From CAZJUP01 sp964549275 (GTDB lineage: Bacteria; Fidelibacterota; Marinisomatia; Marinisomatales; TCS55), in the NCBI GenBank assembly GCA_964549275.1, contig CAZJUP010000001.1, positions 124,001 through 188,000 of the forward strand: 64,000 bases of DNA. Reading direction: 5' to 3'. Below, piece by piece: positions 54,336-61,346 of the stretch. A program made the translations under genes and the position numbers. Every line of letters starts with the position of its first letter. Position 1 is the stretch's first letter. The notes below the pieces were generated by a model. It searched no databases. It worked only from the letters and a program-made list of their open reading frames with translations, and was not told where the DNA came from.

Positions 54336-55168
54336 TGGCGATTGATCATGTTTTAAAATTATACTCCAAAACATTTCAGTCTCCTTACCTCCATTACGGG
54401 TTTTGGGAAAACCCAGAAGAAGTAGACCCTGAATCCCTTTCTCTTCAGGATATGGCAGAGGCCCAGCAGCGGTATATAGACCATTTATCCTCTTTTATCC
54501 CTAAAGAGGTAAAAACCTTATTGGATGTGGGGTCTGGAATCGGTGGAAATGCATCCTATTTATCTTCAAAAGGATACGAGGTTGAAGCCCTGTCACCAGA
54601 TGAATATCAAGAAGAGGTAATTACTGAAAAATTTAATGGCGGTATTAAGTTTTATCGAACAAAATTTGAAGATTTTGAACCGTTAAAATCCTATGATTTA
54701 ATTTTGGAAAGTGAAAGTGCATGCTATATTCAAATGGAACCCGGTTTTAAAACAGCACGGAAAACACTACGGGAAGGGGGATATTTACTGGCTTCGGATT
54801 ATTTCCTTCATTTTAACGATGGTTCCGGAGATTGGCACATCAAAGCTTCCCATGATAAGAAGACGTATTTGGAGACAGCTGAAAAGTATGGGTTTAAACT
54901 GATTCGGGAGTATGACCAAACAGAAAACACCATGCCCACACTGGATGGTGCAAAAGCATTTTTGGAACGGTTTATTTATCCTACTTTGGAATTTTCAACC
55001 CATTATATGGGAAAAAAGAATCCAATGGTTTTAAAAATTTTACGAAAGGCATTCGGGAAAAAAATAAATGATAAAATGAATCAGCTATCACTGTTAGACA
55101 GTGATGTATTTAGAAAATATAAACGGTATATGATTTATCTGTTTCAAAAGGAAACTCTTTCAAAATGA
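54335..55168 (+). CDS. SAM-dependent methyltransferase, unknown substrate
   Basis: This 277-residue class I methyltransferase has motif I 'TLLDVGSGIGGNASYLSSKG', 'YEVEALSPDEYQEEVI', 'FEDFEPLKSYDLILESESAC' and 'ARKTLREGGYLLASDYFL', with a C-terminal helical region like that of UbiE/gamma-tocopherol-type enzymes. It overlaps E2 (TGATG) and lipA (ATGA), so it is locked into the lipoylation/dehydrogenase operon. I know of no methylation step there; the substrate is an open question. Confidence 0.82.
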   Translation: MAIDHVLKLYSKTFQSPYLHYGFWENPEEVDPESLSLQDMAEAQQRYIDHLSSFIPKEVKTLLDVGSGIGGNASYLSSKGYEVEALSPDEYQEEVITEKFNGGIKFYRTKFEDFEPLKSYDLILESESACYIQMEPGFKTARKTLREGGYLLASDYFLHFNDGSGDWHIKASHDKKTYLETAEKYGFKLIREYDQTENTMPTLDGAKAFLERFIYPTLEFSTHYMGKKNPMVLKILRKAFGKKINDKMNQLSLLDSDVFRKYKRYMIYLFQKETLSK

Positions 55169-56034
55169 ATGTCTTGAATCACCAGGGAATGGGGAAACCG
55201 AAAATTAGGCTTCAGGTCGGAAGAAGATATAAAGTGACCCAGAAAATTGTATCAGAAAATCAATTAAATACCGTATGCGAAGAGGCTCGCTGCCCCAATA
55301 TTTACGAATGCTGGGACAGGGGGACTGCCACCATTATGATTTTGGGTGACACCTGCACTCGTGCTTGTGGTTTTTGTTCCGTTAAAACAGGGAATCCTCC
55401 AGTAATAGATAAACTGGAACCGGTTCGAACAGCGCAAGCTGTGAAAAAAATGGGTCTTAAACATGTTGTCATTACCTCTGTTGACAGGGATGATTTAAAA
55501 AATGATTTTGGTGCAAAAATATGGGCAGAAACAATTCAGCAAATACACGAAACAGTCCCAGGATGTACCGTTGAAGTATTAACCCCAGATTTTCAGAATT
55601 ACAGGCCGGCGCTAGAAAAAGTTTTTCATGCCGGTCCGGAGATATTTTCCCACAATATTGAATGTGTAGAACGAATCAGCAGGCAGGTGAGAGCTCAAGC
55701 GGATTGGGATAGAAGCCTCAGTGTTCTGAAACAGTCTGTGGACTATGGGTTAGTCACAAAAACTGGCATGATGGTGGGATTGGGTGAAACAAAACAGGAA
55801 GTTATTGAAATCATGAAAAATATATCGCAATTGGGTGTAGATATTTTTACTGTGGGACAATATCTTCAACCGACACAACAGCATTTGCCTGTAAATCGTT
55901 TTGTCAATCTGGAAGAGTTTAGCGAATATAAAACTATTGGACTGAACTTGGGTTTTAAAGTTGTTGAATCTGGGGCTCTGGTCAGGAGTTCTTACCATGC
56001 CGATGAGCAGGCACGGCTATCTTTGAACCCCTAA
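55165..56034 (+). CDS. lipA: Lipoyl synthase
   Basis: The 289-residue radical-SAM protein has the auxiliary cluster cysteines in 'TVCEEARCPNIYECW', the radical-SAM cluster in 'GDTCTRACGFCSVKTGNPP' (CxxxCxxC) and the C-terminal 'VRSSYHADEQA' with the conserved Ser. It inserts two sulphurs into the octanoyl group placed by LipB on E2. It overlaps the methyltransferase gene by four bases and ends the operon. Confidence 0.96.
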   Translation: MNVLNHQGMGKPKIRLQVGRRYKVTQKIVSENQLNTVCEEARCPNIYECWDRGTATIMILGDTCTRACGFCSVKTGNPPVIDKLEPVRTAQAVKKMGLKHVVITSVDRDDLKNDFGAKIWAETIQQIHETVPGCTVEVLTPDFQNYRPALEKVFHAGPEIFSHNIECVERISRQVRAQADWDRSLSVLKQSVDYGLVTKTGMMVGLGETKQEVIEIMKNISQLGVDIFTVGQYLQPTQQHLPVNRFVNLEEFSEYKTIGLNLGFKVVESGALVRSSYHADEQARLSLNP

Positions 56035-56072
56035 GGAATAATAATCATATTGAATAAAAAAATGGACAAGTA

Positions 56073-56384
56073 ATGGAACAACAAAAATCATTCATTTATA
56101 CCGTTGTTATTTTAGGAGGAATAATATTAGTGTGGTTGATTTATTCTTCTCAAAGTGAAATTGTATCACCACCGAAGAAGCCGCAGATAAAATTAGTGGA
56201 TGGAAAAGTCCCACCAGCGTTATCAGATTTCCCCATGCACCGGGCATTTGTTGATGAAAAAACCTGTTTAAAATGTCATCAGGAGGAGAAAGAAATAAAT
56301 TTTCAAGAAAAAGTTATGGTGGCTCAGAAAATGCCCCATGAATTTCGGGAAGATTGTACAGATTGTCATGGAATCCCGGAATAG
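56073..56384 (+). CDS. Small membrane-anchored dihaem cytochrome c
   Basis: The 103-residue product has one N-terminal membrane segment ('FIYTVVILGGIILVWLIY') and two CxxCH haem-binding motifs: 'EKTCLKCHQEEKE' and 'REDCTDCHGIPE'. The histidines in 'MHRAF' and 'KMPHEFRE' could be distal haem ligands. It should be an electron carrier on the periplasmic face. It stands alone between lipA and lon; the partner is unknown. Confidence 0.85.
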   Translation: MEQQKSFIYTVVILGGIILVWLIYSSQSEIVSPPKKPQIKLVDGKVPPALSDFPMHRAFVDEKTCLKCHQEEKEINFQEKVMVAQKMPHEFREDCTDCHGIPE

Positions 56385-56504
56385 TTCAAAATGGCTGAAA
56401 AATGAATATAGATATTGTTTTTTCTGTCAGGATCGCATACAATGGAACATGGCATGCTATTTGTCGTGAAGCTCATCGGTAATAAAAATTAACCAGGCAA
56501 AAAT

Positions 56505-58925
56505 ATGAGTGAAAATCCAAATAAAGAACTAATTGAAGAGAATTTAGAAGAACCTAAAGCATACCCTGTAATGCCGTTGCGAAATACGGTCCTATTCCCA
56601 CAACAGGTTATTCCGATTTATATCGGTCGGGAGAAATCCCTCAAACTGATTGATGATTTAACCCCGAACGAAAAACATATTGTTGTCGTGGCTCAGGAAG
56701 ATGGTTCAATAGAAGACCCTGAACCAGCAGATTTATATTCTTACGGGACCTTGGCTGTGGTTTTAAAAGTGTTTGATATGCCGGACAACAGCAAATCTGC
56801 TATCGTTCAGGGAATAGACCGGATTAAAATTTTAAAGTTTAAGGATGCGGACCCGTATTATAGTGCCATTGTTCAGAGGGTGTCCGATAATGAAGTAAAA
56901 GACGATTTGCAGCTGGATGCCCTCACCAATAACCTCCGCCAGACTTTTTCTGAATTAATTCAAGTTGCCCCAAATCTTACTGAAGAACATACCGGTATGC
57001 TGTCTAATATTCAGAAGCCCTCCCGCTTGGCGGATAGAACCGTTTCTCTGCTGACCGTTTCCAACTCAGAAAAACAGGATGTTTTGGAAGAACTGGATGT
57101 GAAGAAACGGGTGGAAAAAGCTATTACAATTCTTTCTAAAGAAATTCAGCGCATTCGTCTGGGAGAAGAAATCCAGACTGAAGTCCATGATGAAATTGCA
57201 AAATCCCAGCGGGAATACTATTTACGGGAACAAATGAAGGCTATCAAACGAGAGTTAGGCGAGGATGAAGGACAGGTTGAACTCAAGGATTTAGAAGAGG
57301 CTATTAAGTCAGCGCATATGAGCGAAGAAGCAGAAAAGGTGGCTCTAAAGGAATTGGATCGCCTGTCAAGAATTCCGACTCAATCCCCTGAATATACCGT
57401 ATCCAGAACCTATATAGAATGGCTGTCAGATTTGCCTTGGGATAAAACAAGTGAGGATGCAGTTGATATTAAAAAATCGAAAAAAATTCTGGACGAGGAT
57501 CATTACGGCCTTGAAAAAGTAAAAGAAAGAATCCTGGAATATTTAGCCGTTAGAGCACTGAAGCAGGAAAAGGATCCGGAAGCAGCCATACGCGGACCAA
57601 TTTTATGTTTTGCCGGGCCTCCCGGAGTGGGTAAAACATCTCTCGGGAAATCCATCGCCCGGTCCATGGGCAGGGAGTTTGTTCGTCTTTCTTTGGGTGG
57701 TGTGCGGGACGAAGCAGAAATTCGTGGTCATCGCAGAACCTACATAGGGGCACTCCCCGGAAGAATTATTCAATCATTGAAAAAAGCAGGGACGAACAAT
57801 CCTGTCTTTATGCTGGATGAAATTGATAAACTGGGTGCTGATTTCAGAGGGGACCCTTCTTCAGCGCTATTGGAAGTTTTGGACCCGGAGCAAAACAATA
57901 CCTTTAATGACCACTATCTCGAAGTGGACTTTGACTTAAGCAAAGTCATGTTTATTGCTACGGCCAATTACAGAGACCCCATACCTCCGGCATTGAAAGA
58001 CCGAATGGAAATCTTGGATTTTTCCGGGTATATTGAAGATGAGAAAATACATATTGCCAAACGCCATCTTATCCCGAAGCAAATTGAAGAAAACGGGTTG
58101 ACCACTGAAGAAGTTTCTGTGGATACAACCGGGATTAAGGAATTGATTGCCTCCTATACTCGGGAAGCCGGTGTACGAAACCTGGAAAGGGAAATTGCCA
58201 ATGTTCTGCGAAAAGTTGCCCGGGACAGGGTTGAGAATAAAAAGAGTAAAATTAAGGTCAATAGGAAAAAAGTCACGGAATATTTAGGTGCACCCAGGTT
58301 TTATTCTGAATTAGCAGAACGAACCACAAAGCCCGGCGTTGTCACCGGTTTGGCCTGGACGGCAGCCGGTGGAGATATCCTTTTTATTGAAGCGTCTAAA
58401 ATGAAAGGGAAAGGCGGATTAACTCTAACGGGACAATTAGGAGATGTGATGAAAGAATCTGCCACTGCCGCTCTGTCATACGTCCGTTCCCATACAGATA
58501 TTTTAGGAATTGATGAAAATTTTAATGAAAATACCGATTTGCACGTCCATGTTCCTGCAGGGGCAATCCCTAAGGACGGACCATCTGCCGGGGTAGGCAT
58601 GTATACTGCAATTGTCTCTCTATTAGCCGGAAAACCCGTGGCGGACCGTGTGGCGATGACGGGAGAAATTACGCTTAGGGGTAACGTGCTCCCTATTGGT
58701 GGTGTTAAGGAAAAAGTAACGGCTGCCCATCGAGCCGGAATTAAAACTATCATTCTTCCGGATCATAACCGCAAAGATTTGGAAGATATCCCGGACCATA
58801 TTAAAAAGGATTTAGTCTTCCATTTTGCCAAAGAAATGATGGATGTGATTGATGTGGCCGTTCCGGGAATTAATGGGCGAAAAAGAAAGAAAAAATCCAC
58901 GAAGAAAACAAAGAAAATATCCTAA
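56505..58925 (+). CDS. lon: ATP-dependent protease Lon
   Basis: The 806-residue protein has the N-terminal LON substrate domain ('YPVMPLRNTVLFPQQVIPIY'), Walker A 'FAGPPGVGKTSLGKSIARSM', 'FMLDEIDKLGADFRGDPSSA' and the proteolytic Ser-Lys dyad in 'PKDGPSAGVGMYTAIVSLLA' and 'GNVLPIGGVKEKVTAAHRAG'. A lysine-rich tail ends the protein. It degrades damaged and regulatory proteins. tRNA-Val begins 18 bases after its stop. Confidence 0.97.
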   Translation: MSENPNKELIEENLEEPKAYPVMPLRNTVLFPQQVIPIYIGREKSLKLIDDLTPNEKHIVVVAQEDGSIEDPEPADLYSYGTLAVVLKVFDMPDNSKSAIVQGIDRIKILKFKDADPYYSAIVQRVSDNEVKDDLQLDALTNNLRQTFSELIQVAPNLTEEHTGMLSNIQKPSRLADRTVSLLTVSNSEKQDVLEELDVKKRVEKAITILSKEIQRIRLGEEIQTEVHDEIAKSQREYYLREQMKAIKRELGEDEGQVELKDLEEAIKSAHMSEEAEKVALKELDRLSRIPTQSPEYTVSRTYIEWLSDLPWDKTSEDAVDIKKSKKILDEDHYGLEKVKERILEYLAVRALKQEKDPEAAIRGPILCFAGPPGVGKTSLGKSIARSMGREFVRLSLGGVRDEAEIRGHRRTYIGALPGRIIQSLKKAGTNNPVFMLDEIDKLGADFRGDPSSALLEVLDPEQNNTFNDHYLEVDFDLSKVMFIATANYRDPIPPALKDRMEILDFSGYIEDEKIHIAKRHLIPKQIEENGLTTEEVSVDTTGIKELIASYTREAGVRNLEREIANVLRKVARDRVENKKSKIKVNRKKVTEYLGAPRFYSELAERTTKPGVVTGLAWTAAGGDILFIEASKMKGKGGLTLTGQLGDVMKESATAALSYVRSHTDILGIDENFNENTDLHVHVPAGAIPKDGPSAGVGMYTAIVSLLAGKPVADRVAMTGEITLRGNVLPIGGVKEKVTAAHRAGIKTIILPDHNRKDLEDIPDHIKKDLVFHFAKEMMDVIDVAVPGINGRKRKKKSTKKTKKIS

Positions 58926-58943
58926 ATTCTTGCCCCAATTTTT

Positions 58944-59020
58944 GGGCGTTTAACTCAGTTGGTCAGAGTGCCTCCCTTACAAGGAGGAAGTCGGGAGTTC
59001 GAATCTCTCAACGCCCACCA
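58944..59020 (+). tRNA. tRNA-Val (anticodon TAC), CCA encoded
   Basis: A cloverleaf is formed by acceptor GGGCGTT/AACGCCC, D-arm 'ACTCAGTTGGTCAGAGT', anticodon stem CCTCC/GGAGG around loop CTTACAA (TAC), and T-arm 'GGGAGTTCGAATCTCTC'. The 3' CCA (59018-59020) is encoded. It marks the left border of the accessory-looking region and could serve as an integration site. Confidence 0.92.
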
Positions 59021-59806
59021 AGACAGGCTAAAAAAACTGTCAGATCAGATAGCTACTGGATACCAGTGGCTATCTTTATATCTCTCGCAATATTAGGGAT
59101 TTACAGCGATACATTTTTTTGAATATCCAGCACACATGAGTTCATGTTTTTGTAATGGAAGCCTACATAACAGACAGAAAAACGAACTTTTATGCTATTT
59201 TTCTCTGTTTCTCTCTTTATGAGAATTCTATTTCCTTGTAAGTGTTAACTGCATATATATAATGAATTACGGCGACATCGAAAAAACTTAGATATATTTT
59301 AGGTGTTTTCGAAAATAGAACGGTTCGAATCCGACAAGCTCAGGCAATCATTACGGAAACCAGAACTTTTATATTGAGGGTTGAATCTGCGTAAGTACAA
59401 TAATATAATAGAATACGATGATTTAGGGCTAAATAAATATTTGGTAACCATGGACTGTTGTCCCTCACAAAAACTAAATCACAAGGACTAATATCTATCA
59501 AATCAACAATATCAGGGAGAATTTCAGTATGAAAATCCCTGTGTTAAAAATTATCAAATCAGATAAAATGGACTGAAAGCTATTATTAAGAAGCAAAGCA
59601 ACACAATATTGTCAGCTTTATGTTTTAAGTTTTTCATATTTTCCTCTATAAGTTTGTTTATTTTTATACAATAGACGCATTAAAGAGAAAAAAGTTGTCT
59701 GAATTATAATCTCCAGCTACAATATATGTAAAAAAAGATTGAATTCTAATATTAATTATTTGCCCTTTCCGAAAATAATTCATCTAAATATGTGTTAAGG
59801 CAAAAA
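59021..59806. other. Gene-poor stretch after tRNA-Val with decayed coding traces
   Basis: No intact gene is visible apart from a terminator at the left end and the small ORF at the right end. On the minus strand, 59543-59343 is open for 67 codons between stops and reads as natural protein ('EILPDIVDLIDISPCDLVFV', 'RDNSPWLPNIYLALNHRILL'), but it has no start codon. This may be the relic of a gene. 'GGTTCGAATCC' at about 59321 resembles a tRNA T-loop but has no surrounding tRNA. Confidence 0.35.
59048..59080 (+). terminator. Rho-independent terminator after tRNA-Val
   Basis: GATAGCTACTGG (59048-59059) pairs with CCAGTGGCTATC (59063-59074), a 12-bp stem with one G-T pair and a three-base loop, followed by TTTATAT. 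Confidence 0.75.
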
Positions 59807-59896
59807 ATGCTGGTTTTATTTAACAAAATGGGAGTGGATGCTTTACTACTTGAGGAACTTAATTTAGTATATGCAACTTTGTTATTTAGTGAATGA
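59807..59896 (+). CDS. Small ORF coupled to the RpoN-like gene
   Basis: ATG 59807 opens a 29-residue frame (MLVLFNKMGVDALLLEELN, then 'LVYATLLFSE') whose TGA overlaps the next ATG (ATGA, 59893-59896). The open frame extends back to 59756, and a GTG at 59792 would give 34 residues. The composition looks coding. It could be a leader peptide, a small protein, or the C-terminal relic of a larger gene. No family is recognised. Confidence 0.4.
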   Translation: MLVLFNKMGVDALLLEELNLVYATLLFSE

Positions 59897-60696
59897 TTAA
59901 CCAGATAATAACTGCAAAAATCATGGGCATGGACATGGTGAAATATCATCGCTTTATTACCGACATTGAAGCGTCAGATTGGTTTCAAGATCACCTCAGA
60001 AAAGGGGAATTGGAAATAAACTATGATCATCATATAGGAGATTTATGCAACACAGGCTCCCTGGGACAATTTACGGAGAATGAATTTATATTCTCGTGTC
60101 GGAACTTTGCTGTGACCTATAATATTTCACCAAAGGTCGCCGTAGACAAGAACTGGCATACACTGAGGCATATCAACCAGCGAAACTGTATTACAGCCAG
60201 GCTCATGAAAATAATAGGCAGACTGCAGGAAGACTACTTATTAACCCATGACCCAATAAACATTCGCCGGCTTCCATATCAGCAGATATTAGACGAATAT
60301 AAAAGACTTTCCCCCGAGAGTTATATTGATCATTCTGTCATTAGCCGAGTAGTAAATAATATTATAGTTGAAGTAAATGGTAAAACTATTTCGCTCAATG
60401 AGGTTTTACCCAGGAAATCTCATCTTATTGGCATAAGAATTGTGAAATTACTGGAAACATTAAATCCACTATTGTCTGATAGGGAATTACAAAAAGAATT
60501 GAGAGACAGGTATAGTCTTCAAATTACGAGACGATATGTATCCTATTGCCGTAATCTCATGGGTATCCCTGTGGCAAGGCTAAGAAAGAAGAAGCATGGG
60601 AATTTTTTTTCACCGGGTTCAGTCGATCCCGACTTCTTTCACTTGGCATGCTGGATTCCATACCGGCGTTCTCCGGTGTGTATGGACTATGTCTAA
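59893..60696 (+). CDS. Sigma-54 (RpoN) C-terminal-like DNA-binding protein
   Basis: The 267-residue product has no signal or membrane segment. Residues 100-235 follow the C-terminal plan of RpoN: 'CITARLMKIIGRLQEDYLLT', an HTH-like 'YIDHSVISRVVNNIIVEVNG' (compare 'HESTVSR..N KYV') and an RpoN-box-like 'QITRRYVSYCRNLMGIPVAR' at 210-229 (compare ARRTVAKYRE). The glutamine-rich activator-binding region I is absent, so it is not a normal sigma-54. The last about 30 residues are out of frame with the GIY-YIG gene, which overlaps by 49 bases. Similarity is recalled, not computed. Confidence 0.65.
   Translation: MINQIITAKIMGMDMVKYHRFITDIEASDWFQDHLRKGELEINYDHHIGDLCNTGSLGQFTENEFIFSCRNFAVTYNISPKVAVDKNWHTLRHINQRNCITARLMKIIGRLQEDYLLTHDPINIRRLPYQQILDEYKRLSPESYIDHSVISRVVNNIIVEVNGKTISLNEVLPRKSHLIGIRIVKLLETLNPLLSDRELQKELRDRYSLQITRRYVSYCRNLMGIPVARLRKKKHGNFFSPGSVDPDFFHLACWIPYRRSPVCMDYV
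60603..60610 (+). other. T8 slippery tract at the RpoN-like/GIY-YIG junction
   Basis: Eight T at 60603-60610 lie in the RpoN-like frame as TTT TTT TCA. A -1 shift here continues without a stop through 'FFFTGFSRSRLLSLG' into the GIY-YIG Met and would give one fusion protein of about 360 residues. Confidence 0.45.
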
Positions 60697-60968
60697 CAGA
60701 CCGGATTATAACCTATCCCTGCGGTGAATCGGATATTGTATACATTGGTTCTTCAAGAAATATAAGGAATAGGATATCAATTTATTTAAATGGTCATGGA
60801 CATACTTCTAGTATTAGAGAGGCCGTTAAACACAATCCGTTAAATATCTGCTACCAGAAAACGAATGGTTATCGGAGGATGGAAGCCCAGTTGATCCACG
60901 ACTTTGTAGAACAATATGGGGAATTACCTTTGTTGAACAAAGTGAAACCACGAATTGAAAAGGACTGA
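60648..60968 (+). CDS. GIY-YIG nuclease-fold protein
   Basis: The 106-residue protein matches the GIY-YIG fold: 'FSGVYGLCLTDR' for GIY (residues 11-14 VYGL), 'DIVYIGSSRNIRNRISIYLN' for YIG (31-34) with the following arginine, 'KTNGYRRMEAQLIHDFVEQY' with the metal-binding Glu79, and a late Asn97. All catalytic positions look present. It overlaps the RpoN-like gene by 49 bases in the -1 frame, so either coupling or a frameshift fusion is possible. Substrate unknown; not a known UvrC, homing or restriction subtype on what I can see. Confidence 0.72.
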   Translation: MLDSIPAFSGVYGLCLTDRIITYPCGESDIVYIGSSRNIRNRISIYLNGHGHTSSIREAVKHNPLNICYQKTNGYRRMEAQLIHDFVEQYGELPLLNKVKPRIEKD

Positions 60969-61186
60969 AAAAGTTTTGTTTCTAAAAAATAGATCAAATT
61001 TGATTTTTAAAACGTTTTGTAGAATCTCTTGAATAATTTGACTTTAGAAGTTATTTTCACTGGACTTTTATGTAAAATATTTATGATGTTAAAGAAAAAT
61101 GATGGAGTTTGCCCCATTCGAATGACGAATGAAGGTTTCAGCTCCAATGCTGCAAGTGAAGACTGGGTTTTGGAAATGATTTTGAA

Positions 61187-61210
61187 CAAACAAACAAACA
61201 AACAAACAAA
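61187..61210 (+). repeat. (CAAA)6 tetranucleotide repeat
   Basis: Six perfect tandem copies of CAAA, followed by CATG, 137 bases before the PAS sensor gene. Such repeats can vary by slippage; here it lies in an apparently non-coding region. Confidence 0.8.
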
Positions 61211-61269
61211 CATGTAGCTCTAATATATCACTACTATCCACTAGACTATGTGGTAACACACTACATATG

Positions 61270-61307
61270 CCCTGATGCCCAATTAACTCGAGGTTCAGGG
61301 TTTTTTT
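61270..61307 (+). terminator. Terminator-like hairpin upstream of the PAS gene
   Basis: CCCTGA (61270-61275) pairs with TCAGGG (61295-61300) around a 19-base loop, followed by seven T. It could end an unseen small RNA or transcripts entering from the left. Confidence 0.5.
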
Positions 61308-61346
61308 GCATTATAAATCCAACGCCAAATATAAATATTCAAACCA

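Larger units (their letters stand above)
60969..61346. other. Intergenic stretch with palindrome, tetranucleotide repeat and terminator
   Basis: ATCAAATTTGAT (60993-61004) is a perfect palindrome flanked by A and T runs, a possible weak terminator for the GIY-YIG gene. A (CAAA)6 repeat lies at 61187-61210. A terminator-like hairpin lies at 61270-61307. A 62-codon frame (61029-61217) exists but has no convincing features. No gene is called. Confidence 0.5.

Noticed and set aside
56385..56504. CIRCE/heat-shock operator before lon
   Set aside because: No TTAGCACTC-N9-GAGTGCTAA-like repeat is present.
59317..59345. tRNA 3' fragment or attachment-site remnant ('GGTTCGAATCC')
   Set aside because: Only the T-loop motif is shared with tRNA-Val; the flanking stem pairs for three bases, and no acceptor-end match follows.
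59752..59949. 65-codon minus-strand ORF
   Set aside because: It lies opposite the small ORF and the start of the RpoN-like gene and has a serine-rich, featureless composition.
61007..61213. 68-codon minus-strand ORF opposite the (CAAA)6 region
   Set aside because: Its start is the translated repeat (FVCLFVCLF) and the rest shows no recognisable features.
61029..61217. 62-codon ORF ending in the (CAAA)6 repeat
   Set aside because: No ribosome-binding site and no domain; its C-terminus is just the translated repeat (NKQTNKQTN).
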